Positions 43,771 to 54,940 of a stretch of DNA of 64,000 nucleotides are shown here, in pieces. The translations under genes were made by a program, and so were the position numbers. Within the stretch, counting starts at the first letter, position 1, and each line of letters starts with the position of its first letter. The stretch is from CAXTPV01 sp965276715 (GTDB lineage Bacteria > Pseudomonadota > Alphaproteobacteria > Acetobacterales > Acetobacteraceae). The DNA lies in the NCBI GenBank assembly GCA_965276715.1, contig OZ255622.1:2170001-2234000 (forward strand). Reading direction: 5' to 3'. The notes under the pieces were generated by a model that ran no database searches, was not told the origin of the DNA, and saw nothing but the letters and a program-made list of their open reading frames with translations.

Positions 43771-44976
43771 ATGCGCGAGGTCGTCCTGGCGGGCCATCCG
43801 TTCGCCACCACGGGCATGGGCCAGCAATTCCGGTCGCATGTCGCGGCGTGCCGGTCGGTCGGCCTGGACGCGCGCGTGTTCGACATCTTCGGCAACGTTG
43901 GTCGCGAGGATCCGGGATTGCGCGAGGCGCTCGAGCCGTTCGAGGCGCGCGGCCTCGGCGAGGGCGTGCGGATCTTCCATATCAACGGCGACGAGGTGCA
44001 GCCGGTCCTCGAGGCGCTCTACAAGCGCGGCGAGGCGTTCAAGGACGGCATCAACGTCATCGTTCCCGCCTGGGAGCTGCAGCTCTATCCGTCCGAGTGG
44101 GCGCGCGAGCTGAAGCGGTTCGACGAGGTCTGGGCGCTGTCACGGCTGATCGCCGGCAGCCTCGCGAGCGTGGGTGTGGAGAGCCACCTGATCAGCCAGC
44201 CGGTCGAGAGCGAGCCGGGGCCGTTCCTGCCGCGGCGGTTCTTCGGTCTGCGCGAAAGTGCGACGGTGTTCCTGTCGTTCTGCGACATGAGCTCGTATCG
44301 GGCGCGCAAGAATCCGGACGCGGTGATCGAGATGGCGCGTCTGCTGTCGGCGAGCCATCCGGCGGCCGACATGCAGTTCGTGCTGAAGGTGAAGGACGCC
44401 GAGGGCGACGCGGAGGATTATCTGGGTCCGCTGCGCTCCAAGCACCCGGAGATCCTGTTCATCGGCGGCCGGATGTCGTCGCTCGAGACGCGCAGCCTGA
44501 TCGCGGCGTCGGACTGCGTGGTGTCGCTGCATCGGGCGGAGGGGTTCGGGCGGACGACGGCGGAGGCGATGTATCTCGGGCGGGTGGCGCTCGCCACCGG
44601 CTGGTCGGGCAACCTCGACTACATGTCGCCGTCCGACGCACTGCTGGTCAACTGCCGGCTGGTCGCGATCGGGGAGAACGAGTATCCGCACGGCGCCGGC
44701 CAGGCCTGGGCGGAGCCGGACATCGCGCATGCCGCGGTGCAGGCAGCCCGCCTGCTCGACGACCCGGCGGGCGTGGCACGGATCGCGGCCAGCGGTTCGC
44801 GTCACGTGCGGCTCTATCACAGCAATCGCGCGGTGGGCCTCCGCATCCGCGAACGCCTGTCCCATCTCGCACCACAAACGGTGGACGCTTCGGAGGAACA
44901 GGGCGCGCCTCCGGCAAACCGTCCGGCGGGCGGCCGGGCGCGAAGAGGTCATCGGTCCGCCAAGGCTTCGCAATGA
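43771..44976 (+). CDS. Family-4-type glycosyltransferase
   Basis: A 401-residue GT-B glycosyltransferase. The N-terminal domain begins VVLAGHPFATTGMGQQF. The C-terminal domain has the nucleotide-sugar motif SLHRAEGFGRTTAEAM, the EX7E-type region of GT4 enzymes. The donor and acceptor cannot be told. The C-terminal 30 residues are basic and disordered-looking (Arg/Gly/Ala). It follows the WbsX-like gene with only the repeat between them, so the two probably act on the same glycan. Confidence 0.88.
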   Translation: MREVVLAGHPFATTGMGQQFRSHVAACRSVGLDARVFDIFGNVGREDPGLREALEPFEARGLGEGVRIFHINGDEVQPVLEALYKRGEAFKDGINVIVPAWELQLYPSEWARELKRFDEVWALSRLIAGSLASVGVESHLISQPVESEPGPFLPRRFFGLRESATVFLSFCDMSSYRARKNPDAVIEMARLLSASHPAADMQFVLKVKDAEGDAEDYLGPLRSKHPEILFIGGRMSSLETRSLIAASDCVVSLHRAEGFGRTTAEAMYLGRVALATGWSGNLDYMSPSDALLVNCRLVAIGENEYPHGAGQAWAEPDIAHAAVQAARLLDDPAGVARIAASGSRHVRLYHSNRAVGLRIRERLSHLAPQTVDASEEQGAPPANRPAGGRARRGHRSAKASQ

Positions 44977-44983
44977 TCGACTC

Positions 44984-46363
44984 TTGAGCGAGGCCGCCGA
45001 AGAGGGGCTGGCGCCCGGACGCCGGGGCTGGGCGCTGGTGACGATCTCCTTGGGCATCCTGCTCGCCGTGATCGACGCCTCGGTCGCGAACGTTGCCTTG
45101 CCCACGATCGCGCAAGCCCTGCGCACGCATCCCTCGTCGTCGATCTGGGTCGTCAACGCCTACCAGTTGGCGACCGTCGTCGCTCTGCTGCCGGCAGCCT
45201 CGCTCGGCGAGATCATCGGCTTTCGTCGCGTCTACCTGGCGGGCCTGATCACCTTCACGATCGCCTCGCTCCTCTGCGCGGTCGCGGGCACGCTGCCCGA
45301 GCTTGCGGCGGCGCGCGCGATCCAGGGTCTCGGCGCTGCCGGCATGGTCGGGATCACGGGCGCGCTGATCCGTTTCGTCTATCCGGCAGGCCAGCTCGGC
45401 CGCGGCTCCGCGCTGATTGGCATGATGGTGGCGGCCGGCGCCGCGTCGGGTCCCACCCTCGCCGGGCTCGTGCTCTCGGTGGCGTCGTGGCCAGCCCTGT
45501 TCCTGATCAACATCCCGCCTGGGATCTTGGCACTCTGGCTGGCGCGCCGGACCCTGCCCGTCACCGCATCGAGCGGAAGGCCGTTCGATGTCGCGAGCGC
45601 CGGACTGAACGCCGCGTCCTTCGGCCTAGGTATCGGCGGCATCGATGCCCTGGCGCGCGGCGAAGTGGCACCCGGTGGTGCCGCACTTGCGGCAGGCGTG
45701 GTCGCGGGGTTCTGGCTGGTGCGGCGCCAGCTCGGGCGGCCGGCGCCGCTGCTGCCGATCGACCTGCTCGGGATGGTTCCGTTCCGGATGGCAATCATCA
45801 CCGCGATCGCGTCCTTTGTCGCACAGTCCGCCGCACTCGTCTCGATCCCGTTCCTGCTCGAGGCTCATCTCGGTCGCTCGCCGGTGCAGACCGGGTTGCT
45901 GATGACGCCCTGGCCGCTGGCGAGCTTCCTGTCGGCGCCGCTCGTGGGCCGGCTCGCCGACCGGCTCCCGGTCTGGGCGCTCTCGACGGCCGGGCTGGTG
46001 GTCAACGCGATCGGGCTCGCCGGCATCAGCGATCTGCCGGCGGCGGCCACCGATCTCGACATCGTCTGGCGCATGGCCGTCGCAGGGCTAGGCTTCACCC
46101 TGTTCCAGGCGCCGAACAACCGCACGATCATCCGCGCCGCCCCGCGCGACCGCGCGGGCGGCGCGTCCGGCATGCTGTCGATGGCGCGCCTGATCGGTCA
46201 GACGAGCGGCGCGCTGGCCGCCGCGATCGCCTTCGCCCATCTCGGGCCCGCGGGTCCGCATGTCGCGATCGCGGCGGCTTCCGCCGTCGCGTTCGCCGCC
46301 GCGCTGATCAGCCTGCTTCGCACCGGACTACCCGCCGGTGCGCCGGAGCGGACGGCGCCGTGA
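44984..46363 (+). CDS. MFS transporter, DHA2-like drug-efflux type
   Basis: A 459-residue major-facilitator protein with about fourteen hydrophobic segments. Motifs are LAVIDASVANVALPTIA, SSIWVVNAYQLA and the LGEIIGFRR loop, matching the 14-helix DHA2 family. No ATG suits the N-terminus, so TTG at 44984 is taken as the start, eight bases after the glycosyltransferase stop. The stop overlaps the next gene by four bases (GTGA). Confidence 0.87.
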   Translation: MSEAAEEGLAPGRRGWALVTISLGILLAVIDASVANVALPTIAQALRTHPSSSIWVVNAYQLATVVALLPAASLGEIIGFRRVYLAGLITFTIASLLCAVAGTLPELAAARAIQGLGAAGMVGITGALIRFVYPAGQLGRGSALIGMMVAAGAASGPTLAGLVLSVASWPALFLINIPPGILALWLARRTLPVTASSGRPFDVASAGLNAASFGLGIGGIDALARGEVAPGGAALAAGVVAGFWLVRRQLGRPAPLLPIDLLGMVPFRMAIITAIASFVAQSAALVSIPFLLEAHLGRSPVQTGLLMTPWPLASFLSAPLVGRLADRLPVWALSTAGLVVNAIGLAGISDLPAAATDLDIVWRMAVAGLGFTLFQAPNNRTIIRAAPRDRAGGASGMLSMARLIGQTSGALAAAIAFAHLGPAGPHVAIAAASAVAFAAALISLLRTGLPAGAPERTAP

Positions 46364-47661
46364 AGACAGTCTCGGCCGTGCTGCGGGTCACGACCGGCAA
46401 CTTCCTCGAGATGTACGATTTCTTCCTGTTCGGCCTCTACGCGCAGGCGATCTCGCACGCGTTCTTCCCGGCCGGCGACGAGACCACGTCGCTGCTGCTG
46501 ACCTTCACCGTGTTCGGGGCCGGCTTCCTGATGCGGCCGCTCGGCGCGGTCGTTCTCGGCAGCTTCGTCGACCGCGTCGGCCGGCGCCGCGGCCTGCTGG
46601 TGACGCTGGCGATCATGGCATCCGGCACGATCCTGATCGCATTCGTGCCCGGCTACGCCACGATCGGGCTCGCAGCACCGATCCTGGTGCTGATCGGGCG
46701 GCTGCTGCAGGGGTTCTCGGCCGGCGTCGAGCTTGGCGGCGTGTCGGTCTACCTCGCCGAGATCGCACCTCCGGGCCGAAGCGGCTTCTTCGTCTCCTGG
46801 CAGTCCGGCAGCCAGCAGGTCGCGATCATCGCGGCGGCCGCCATCGGCTTCGGCGTGACCCGCGCGCTCGACGCGACCGAGGCCGCTTCCTGGGGCTGGC
46901 GGATCCCGTTCGTGATCGGTTGCCTGATCGTGCCGCTGCTGCTCCATGTCCGCCGCTCGCTCGAGGAGACGCAGGCGTTTCGTGCCCGCGACCGGCATCC
47001 GGGCTTTCGCGAGATCGCCGGCTCGATCGGCCGCCATTGGGTCACGATCGCGATCGGATTGATGCTGGTCGTGACCACGACGGTCTCGTTCTACATGATC
47101 ACCGTCTACACTCCGACCTTCGGCCGCTCGGTGCTGCACCTGTCGAGCCAGGCGAGCCTGGTCGCGACGTTCTGCGTGGGTGTCTCGAACCTGATCTGGC
47201 TGCCGGTCATGGGCGCGCTGTCCGACCGGATCGGCCGCGCGCCGCTGCTGCTGATCTTCTCCGCCCTGATCGCGCTCACCGCCTACCCGTCACTCGCGTG
47301 GCTGACCTCCCATCCGAGTTTCGCCCACCTGGTGGGCGTGCTGCTCTGGCTGTCGTTCCTGTATGGCAGCTACAATGGGGCGATGGTCGTGGCGCTGACC
47401 GAGATCGTGCCGGCCGACGCGCGGACGACCGGGTTCTCGCTCGCCTACGCGCTGGCCACCGCGCTGTCGGGCGGCTTCACCCCGCTGGTGTGCACCTGGC
47501 TGATCGCGCATACCGGCGACACGGCGGCGCCGGGGGGATGGCTCGCAGTCGCCGGTCTCTCGGGCACCATCGCCACCGTCGTCGCCATCAGACAGGGGCT
47601 CTGCCCCTGGACCCCGCCAAAGGCTAGCCTTTGGAAACCATCACGAAGGGGACCAACATGA
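46360..47661 (+). CDS. MFS transporter, metabolite:H+ symporter (CitA/TcuC-like)
   Basis: A 433-residue transporter with a GTG start at 46360. The N-terminal GNFLEMYDFFLFGLYAQAI and the loop DRVGRRRGLL are typical of the metabolite:H+ symporter group, which carries citrate, tricarballylate or related acids. About twelve helices are present. The last 20 or so residues (from RQGLCPWTPPKASL) are translated from the intergenic repeat at 47593-47640, so the natural C-terminus appears to have been replaced. The stop overlaps the next ATG by four bases. Confidence 0.88.
   Translation: MKTVSAVLRVTTGNFLEMYDFFLFGLYAQAISHAFFPAGDETTSLLLTFTVFGAGFLMRPLGAVVLGSFVDRVGRRRGLLVTLAIMASGTILIAFVPGYATIGLAAPILVLIGRLLQGFSAGVELGGVSVYLAEIAPPGRSGFFVSWQSGSQQVAIIAAAAIGFGVTRALDATEAASWGWRIPFVIGCLIVPLLLHVRRSLEETQAFRARDRHPGFREIAGSIGRHWVTIAIGLMLVVTTTVSFYMITVYTPTFGRSVLHLSSQASLVATFCVGVSNLIWLPVMGALSDRIGRAPLLLIFSALIALTAYPSLAWLTSHPSFAHLVGVLLWLSFLYGSYNGAMVVALTEIVPADARTTGFSLAYALATALSGGFTPLVCTWLIAHTGDTAAPGGWLAVAGLSGTIATVVAIRQGLCPWTPPKASLWKPSRRGPT
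47593..47640. repeat. Left-half copy of the dispersed repeat, inside a coding region
   Basis: The sequence carries the CAGGGGCTCTGCCCCTG hairpin, then GACCCCGCC and a perfect 18-base palindrome CCAAAGGCTAGCCTTTGG (47617-47634). These are the left-half features of the elements at 37468 and 43636. The right half is absent. It is translated as the tail of the upstream MFS gene and ends about 18 bases before the binding-protein start. Confidence 0.65.
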
Positions 47662-48518
47662 GACGATGCGTGCTGCTGATCGCAACGCTGATGGCGGTGC
47701 CCGTGGCGGCTGCCGCCCAAGGGACGGTGCGCGTTCTCTACGCGGGATCGCTGGTCAATCTGATGGAGCACGGCATCGGGCCGGGCTTCGATCAGACCGG
47801 CTCCAGCTTCGAGGGCTTCGCGGCCGGGTCAGGTGCGCTTGTCAATCAGATCAAGGGGCGGCTGCGAACCGCCGACGTCTTCATCAGTGCCAATCCGGCG
47901 CTCAACGGCAAGCTCGTCGGACCGGCGAACGGCAACTGGGTGAGCTGGTTCGTGGCCTTCGCGCAGTCGCCCCTGGTGATCGGCTACAACCCGGGCAGCC
48001 GGTTCGCGTCCGACCTCAAGACAAAGCCCTGGTACGAGGTCCTGCAGGAGCCCGGCATCCGGATCGGCCGCACCGACCCGGTGCTCGATCCGAAAGGCGC
48101 CCTGACGCTCAAGCTGGTGGCGCACGCCGGGCAGGTGACGAAGAGCCCGGCCCTGTCCCAGAAGATCCTCGGCGCGCCCGACAATCCGGCACAGGTGCTG
48201 CCCGAGGAGACGCTCGCCGGACGGCTGCAGTCGGGCCAGCTCGACGCCGGGTTCTTCTACTCCACCGAGACCGCCGACCTGCATATCCCGTCGGTGGCGC
48301 TGCCGCCCGAAATGGCGCTGTCGGCGCGCTATACGCTGACCATCCTGCGCGGGGCGCCCAATCCGGCGGGTGCTGCCGCGTTCGCCGCCTTCCTGCTCGG
48401 GCCGCAGGGCCGCGCGATCATGCACCTGCACGGGCTCGATGTGGTGCCCGCGGTGGCGGCCGGCGACGTCGCCTCGATCCCTGCCCCGATCACCGCGGAG
48501 CTCGATCAAGCCAGGTGA
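47658..48518 (+). CDS. Molybdate/tungstate-type periplasmic binding protein
   Basis: A 286-residue binding protein with a Sec signal (hydrophobic residues about 4-18, AAAQ cleavage). The mature start VRVLYAGSLVNLME, the AAGSGALVNQI segment and ADVFISANPALN match the ModA/WtpA oxyanion-binding family. It feeds the fused permease-ATPase encoded next, whose GTG overlaps its stop by four bases. Molybdate and tungstate cannot be told apart from the sequence. Confidence 0.86.
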   Translation: MRRCVLLIATLMAVPVAAAAQGTVRVLYAGSLVNLMEHGIGPGFDQTGSSFEGFAAGSGALVNQIKGRLRTADVFISANPALNGKLVGPANGNWVSWFVAFAQSPLVIGYNPGSRFASDLKTKPWYEVLQEPGIRIGRTDPVLDPKGALTLKLVAHAGQVTKSPALSQKILGAPDNPAQVLPEETLAGRLQSGQLDAGFFYSTETADLHIPSVALPPEMALSARYTLTILRGAPNPAGAAAFAAFLLGPQGRAIMHLHGLDVVPAVAAGDVASIPAPITAELDQAR

Positions 48519-50335
48519 GGCGCACGCCGTCCGCGATCCCGATCCTCGCCTCGCTGCTTTGCCTCTATCTCGTGGCCCCCTTCGCGGCCGGCTTGGGCCG
48601 GGTGGGCTCGGCCGATTGGCATCAGGCCGGCTGGCACCGGATCGCGCGCGCGGGCGCGGTCTCGGCGGGCAGCGCAAGTGCCGCCACGCTGCTGATCGCG
48701 CTCGGCGGCATCCCGCTCGGCTATCTGCTGGCCAGGCGCCGCACGCGCGCGATGGCCGCACTCGGCTTCCTTGTCCAGATGCCGCTCGCGCTGCCGCCGC
48801 TGACCAGCGGCATCCTGCTGCTGTTCCTGCTGGGCGACGCAAGCCCGATCGGGCGCCTGACGCGCGGCGCGCTGACCGACAGCATCGCGGGCATCGTGCT
48901 CGCCGAGATGTTCGTGGCAGCTCCCTTCCTGGTGGTCGCCGCGCGCGCGGCGTTCGCGGCCATCGACCCGGCGCTCGAGGATGTGGCGTCGACCCTGGGT
49001 CATCGGCCGGCCGCGGTGTTCCGCCGCGTCGGCCTCGCGCTCGGCTGGCGGACGATCGCGGCCGGCCTGCTGCTCGCCTGGCTGCGCGCCTTCGGCGAGT
49101 TCGGCGCGACGGTGATGGTCGCCTACCATCCCTATTCGCTGCCGGTGCTGACCTATGTCGCCTTCGGCGGCGAGGGATTGCCCGCGATGCTGCCGATCCT
49201 GCTGCCCACCATGGCCGTCGCGGTCGCGGTCATGGCGCTCAGCCGGCTCGCGTTCCGCCTGCCGGCCCGCGGCGCGCCTTCCGCCGCGTGGCCGTCGCCG
49301 CTGGCCGCACGCCTGCCCGATGAGGCGTCTCGCCCGGGCCCGCAATTGAGGCTGGCGCTGCATCGCCGTCTCGACAATTTCGAACTGGACGTGTCGTGGC
49401 GGACCGAGGCGCGGCGGCTCGCGATCCTGGGACCGTCGGGCTCGGGCAAGTCGCTCACGCTCCGGCTGATCGCGGGCCTCGATGAGGGGGCGAGCGAGGT
49501 CGGGTTGGGCGGCCGCGATCTTGCGCGCCTGCCACCCGAGGCGCGCGGCATCGCCTATGTGCCGCAGGGCTACGCGCTGATGCCCCATCTGACGGTTGCC
49601 GAGCAGGTCCGTTTCGCTGCCCGTGCCGATCCGGCGCTCGCGTCGCACTGGACCCGAAGACTCGGGCTCGAGGCGCTCGAGCATCGCCGTCCGGACGAGC
49701 TCTCGCTGGGCCAGCAGCAGCGTGTGGCGCTGGCGCGCGCCCTGTCGCGCGCCTCGGCCAGGCTGCTGCTGCTCGACGAGCCGTTCTCGGCGCTCGACGC
49801 GGGTCTGCGCGCGCGCACCCGCGACGAGTTGCGGGCGCTGCAGCGCGAGATCGAGGCGACGACGGTGCTGGTCACGCACGACGCCGCGGAGGCGCTGCTG
49901 CTGGCCGACGAGCTGCTGCTGCTCGATGCGGGCCGCGTGCTGCAGGCGGGTCCCGCCTCGATGGTGTTCGCCCGGCCGGCCAGCGAGCTCGCGGCGCGGC
50001 TGCTGGGCGCGGAGACGATCGGGCACGGCCATGTCGCGCGGCCCGACGCCATCGACCTCGGCGGGGTCGTATTGCCGGTCGCGGGAGCGCCGTTGACGCC
50101 CGGCATGCGCGTGGGCTGGGCGGCGAGGCCCGGCCAGATCCGCCTGTGCCCCGCCGACGCGACCGGCCTTGCGGCGTCCCTCCTGTCGCGCGGCGCGGCG
50201 TGCGCCGGCCAGCGCCGGGTGGCGCTCAGGTTCGGGGAAAGCGTCCTCGACATGCTGGCCGATCCGGACTGTCCGCCTGCCGGTCCGTGCGTCGTGCGGA
50301 TCGATCCGGCATCGGTCCAGGTCTGGCCGGCATGA
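48515..50335 (+). CDS. Fused ModB-ModC molybdate/tungstate transporter (permease plus ATPase)
   Basis: A 606-residue single chain from GTG at 48515. Residues 1 to about 255 form a ModB-like permease with about five or six helices and the cytoplasmic EAA-type loop (DVASTLGHRPAAVFRRVGL). Residues about 275-490 form an ATPase with Walker A GPSGSGKS, signature ELSLGQQQRVALARAL and Walker B RLLLLDEPFSALD. A TOBE-like tail ends the chain. ModB and ModC are usually separate. Overlaps of four bases with both neighbours indicate one operon. Confidence 0.87.
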   Translation: MRRTPSAIPILASLLCLYLVAPFAAGLGRVGSADWHQAGWHRIARAGAVSAGSASAATLLIALGGIPLGYLLARRRTRAMAALGFLVQMPLALPPLTSGILLLFLLGDASPIGRLTRGALTDSIAGIVLAEMFVAAPFLVVAARAAFAAIDPALEDVASTLGHRPAAVFRRVGLALGWRTIAAGLLLAWLRAFGEFGATVMVAYHPYSLPVLTYVAFGGEGLPAMLPILLPTMAVAVAVMALSRLAFRLPARGAPSAAWPSPLAARLPDEASRPGPQLRLALHRRLDNFELDVSWRTEARRLAILGPSGSGKSLTLRLIAGLDEGASEVGLGGRDLARLPPEARGIAYVPQGYALMPHLTVAEQVRFAARADPALASHWTRRLGLEALEHRRPDELSLGQQQRVALARALSRASARLLLLDEPFSALDAGLRARTRDELRALQREIEATTVLVTHDAAEALLLADELLLLDAGRVLQAGPASMVFARPASELAARLLGAETIGHGHVARPDAIDLGGVVLPVAGAPLTPGMRVGWAARPGQIRLCPADATGLAASLLSRGAACAGQRRVALRFGESVLDMLADPDCPPAGPCVVRIDPASVQVWPA

Positions 50336-50961
50336 CCGGACCAGCGCAGGATGTGCCCGTGTTCGACGACGCCTTCAGGGCGCGACTGCTCACATTGTTC
50401 CGATGGCGCCGCGACGTGCGCAATTTCCGCGACACGCCGGTGCCGGCGTCGCTGATCGACGAGCTGATCGAGATCGCGTGCCTGGCACCGTCGGTCGGCC
50501 TGAGCCAGCCCTGGCGGTTCGTCACCGTCGACGATCCGCGGCGCCGGGCTGGCGTGCTGGCCGATTTCGAGGCCTGCAACGCGCAGGCGCTGGCGGGCCA
50601 GGCGCCCGGGCGCGCCGCGTGCTATGCGCGCCTCAAACTCGCCGGGCTCGGCGAGGCGCCCCGCCACCTCGCGGTGTTCGCCGAGCCCTGCCCGGCCGAG
50701 GGTCACGGTCTCGGCCGGCGGACGATGCCGGAGACGACCGCCTACTCCGCGGTGATGGCGGTCCACACGCTGTGGCTCGCCGCGCGCGCGCTCGGCCTTG
50801 GCGTGGGCTGGGTGTCGATCCTAGATCCGGCCACGATACGCGCGATCCTCGACGTGCCGCCCGGCTGGGTTTTCATCGGGTATTTCTGCGTGGGCTATCC
50901 GCGGATCGAGACCGACACGCCCGAGCTGGAGCGCGCCGGCTGGGAGCGGAGGCGCACGGCG

Positions 50962-50979
<18 letters not shown>
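50332..50979 (+). CDS. bluB: 5,6-dimethylbenzimidazole synthase BluB
   Basis: A 215-residue flavin-destructase of the nitroreductase fold. It fragments FMNH2 to make 5,6-dimethylbenzimidazole, the lower ligand of cobalamin. The RRDVRNFRDTPVP start, APSVGLSQPWRF and the LGVGWVSILDP segment are characteristic. It is translationally coupled (ATGA) to the modBC fusion, an unexpected partner. The last 18 bases overlap the convergent thiC gene. Confidence 0.9.
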
Positions 50980-52794
<1,815 letters not shown>

Positions 52795-52854
52795 CGTGGC
52801 CTCCCTCGCCGAACGCCTGGACAGGGAGGAAGGACGGCCTGTCCTTCTGACCAG

Positions 52855-52990
52855 TCCCTCCGCCGGCATGATCCGGATCAGGTTCCCCGGACCGGCCCGC
52901 GTGGGTCGTGTCCGGCAGGGTTGCCGCGCTGCGACGGAAATGGTTCCGACGCGATCGGTGTCTCAGCCCCTTGTCGGGACACCCCTTGGT
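52855..52990 (-). promoter_or_regulatory. TPP (THI-element) riboswitch
   Basis: On the minus strand the conserved TPP aptamer blocks are in order: GGGGTGTCC, GGGGCTGAGACACC, a variable P3 hairpin, ACCCTGCCG, then GGGGAACCTGATCCGGATCA and GCCGGCGGAGGGA. A short stem AAGGAC/GTCCTT (52830-52846) between aptamer and the thiC ribosome-binding site is a plausible expression platform. Binding of thiamine pyrophosphate should repress thiC. Confidence 0.92.
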
Positions 52991-53035
52991 CCGATGAGCA
53001 TCATCGCGGACAGGGCGCGTGTCAACGACGGCGCG

Positions 53036-53893
53036 TCACGCCATGATGTTGGCGCTGTCCCCGCCGGTGACGTCGAAGGAGGCGCCGGTGATCATGCGCG
53101 CCTCGTCGGACGCGAGCCAGACATAGGCGGGAGCCACGTCCGCGGCCTCGATCCACGGCACCCCAAGCGGGAGCCTCGCGGTCTGCGCCTCGACGACCAT
53201 CGGCTCGAGGTCGCCCTCGGGTACTTGGCCGTGGCCCTGGATCATCGCCTGCCGGTAGCGGGACTGGTTTCGCGTGAGCTTGGTGTCGATCAGTCCCGGA
53301 ACCACCGCGTTGACGGTGATGCCGTGTTCGCCGAGTTCCATCGCGGCCGACTTCATCAGACCGAACAATCCCCATTTCGACGCGGCGTAGGCGCTGCCGT
53401 CGCGCATGCCGTGCCTGCCCTGGGTGGACGAGGTCACGATGATGCGGCCGCCCTTTCGAGCCATCATGCCGGGGATGACGGCGCGGATGGAACGCGCGGT
53501 TCCGGTCAGGTTGATGTCGATCTGGTCGTCCCAGTCGGCGTCGTCCATCTCGGCGAGCGACGCGAAGGACTGGATCCCCGCCACCGCCGCGAGGATGTCG
53601 ACGCCGCCGAATTCCTCCTCGACGGTCGCGACCGCCCGCCGCAGCGCCGCGAGATCGCGGATGTCCGCGTCCAGCCGCAGCCATTCCTGGCCGGCCGCTC
53701 GGACCAGGCGCCCGGTCTCCTCGAGATCGTCGGTTCCGGGGATCGCGTAGCGCTGAATGGCGCTGACCCGGTGTCCGACATCGAGGCCGGCCACGTGCGC
53801 GCCTTCGCGCGCATAGCGCTCGGCCACGGCCCGCCCGATCCCGCGCGCGGCTCCGGTCACGATCGCGACCTTGCCCGCCAGCAACCCTGCCAT
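53036..53893 (-). CDS. SDR oxidoreductase
   Basis: A 285-residue classical short-chain dehydrogenase. It has TGAARGIGRAVAERYA, an acidic GLDVG for NAD preference, a Ser in VTSSTQGRHG and YAASK. An insertion after the cofactor site (about residues 40-70) and the long region after YAASK resemble the mycofactocin-linked subgroup, but no mycofactocin genes are visible. ATG at 53893 follows a GGAGAT site; the frame upstream is Arg-rich and not coding. Confidence 0.87.
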   Translation of the reverse strand: MAGLLAGKVAIVTGAARGIGRAVAERYAREGAHVAGLDVGHRVSAIQRYAIPGTDDLEETGRLVRAAGQEWLRLDADIRDLAALRRAVATVEEEFGGVDILAAVAGIQSFASLAEMDDADWDDQIDINLTGTARSIRAVIPGMMARKGGRIIVTSSTQGRHGMRDGSAYAASKWGLFGLMKSAAMELGEHGITVNAVVPGLIDTKLTRNQSRYRQAMIQGHGQVPEGDLEPMVVEAQTARLPLGVPWIEAADVAPAYVWLASDEARMITGASFDVTGGDSANIMA

Positions 53894-53978
53894 CCGTGAT
53901 CTCCATCCGCCTTGGAAGCTGCAACGCCCGGTGCGGTTGCGCCGTTGCGTGCGGGGTTGAACACGACGGGGGGACGGG

Positions 53979-54335
53979 ATGTCGGACGATCGCAAGGAGA
54001 TCGAGCAGGCCTTCAGGACGGCGGTCAACATGACCCCGGCGAGCTTGCGCAAATGGCTCGACACGGACGAGAGCCGCTCGGTGGGAATGACGCATGACGG
54101 CGAGAAGGTGACCGATCCGTCGGATCACGAAGCCGTCGGCCACCAGATGGGCCGGCGCATTCTCGACCTCATGGCGAAGAAGGCGAGCGACCGGGACGAC
54201 GACGACGTGAGCGCCATGCGCAAGGTGGTCAACTACGTCAACCGGCACGGCAAGCAGCGGCCGCAGGGTGACGTGTCCGACACGCGCTGGCGCAAGTCGC
54301 TGATGAACTGGGGCCACGACCCGCTGAAGGACTGA
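53979..54335 (+). CDS. DUF3140-like protein
   Basis: A 118-residue soluble, highly charged protein. The TPASLRKWLDTDESRSVG segment and the later VNRHGKQRPQGDVSDTRWRKSLMNWGHDPLK tail-pattern (given here only in part as motif) match the DUF3140 family, which has no known function and is often found with stress or plasmid-type genes. The terminator region is two bases from the convergent methyltransferase stop. Confidence 0.8.
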   Translation: MSDDRKEIEQAFRTAVNMTPASLRKWLDTDESRSVGMTHDGEKVTDPSDHEAVGHQMGRRILDLMAKKASDRDDDDVSAMRKVVNYVNRHGKQRPQGDVSDTRWRKSLMNWGHDPLKD

Positions 54336-54337
54336 CG

Positions 54338-54940
54338 CTACAACTTCACGATCATTGCCTGTGACGTCGGCAGCTCGATCATCGCCTGGTCCTTGTCGGC
54401 CAGGAACTGGTCGACGGCTTCCCGCACGCCGTCGAAGTATGAATAGTCGTGTGTCAGGATGATGCCGCCCCGGACGAGCCGAGGGTAGAAAAAGCGAAGA
54501 CACTCCAGCGTGCTTGACTTCAAGTCGACGTCGAGGTGCACGAAGGAAAACTCTTGGTTAGAGACCGGGCGTGCTACGTCCGCAGAGAACAAGCCAGGAT
54601 AGAAACTCACGTTTCCATGGTCGGCGAGAAATGCTTCGACCGACTCGAGCGACGAGGCATAGTCGCCCGGCCTCATCCAGTCGCGCTCGTGATGGCTGGG
54701 GTCCGGCAGACCCTGGAAGGTGTCGAACAGATGCAGCTTCGTTCCGCCACTGGCTGTGCTGATGATCTTTGCCGAGCAGCCTTGGAAGACGCCGACTTCG
54801 GCCATGTCTCCATCCAGACGGCTCTGTGCACGGGCAATCGAATACAGCAGGAAAGATTCGTTGCCGCTGAGCAGAGACTCCACGCCCCGTCGAGCGGACC
54901 TTATGTCCGCCATCGCATCGGATTGTTTATGACCGCGCAA
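54338..54940 (-). CDS. TylF-type O-methyltransferase
   Basis: A macrocin-O-methyltransferase-like enzyme. It has SAM-binding AEVGVFQGCSAKII, HLFDTFQGLPDP, the metal-site FVHLDVDLKSST and HDYSYFDGV. The first standard start is TTG at 54940, giving 200 residues, shorter than the usual 240-260. The frame continues upstream with coding-like sequence to 55105, where an ATT codon follows a strong GGGAGGAGAG site; that start would give 255 residues. I list the conservative start and think the longer form is more likely. Confidence 0.8.
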   Translation of the reverse strand: MRGHKQSDAMADIRSARRGVESLLSGNESFLLYSIARAQSRLDGDMAEVGVFQGCSAKIISTASGGTKLHLFDTFQGLPDPSHHERDWMRPGDYASSLESVEAFLADHGNVSFYPGLFSADVARPVSNQEFSFVHLDVDLKSSTLECLRFFYPRLVRGGIILTHDYSYFDGVREAVDQFLADKDQAMIELPTSQAMIVKL

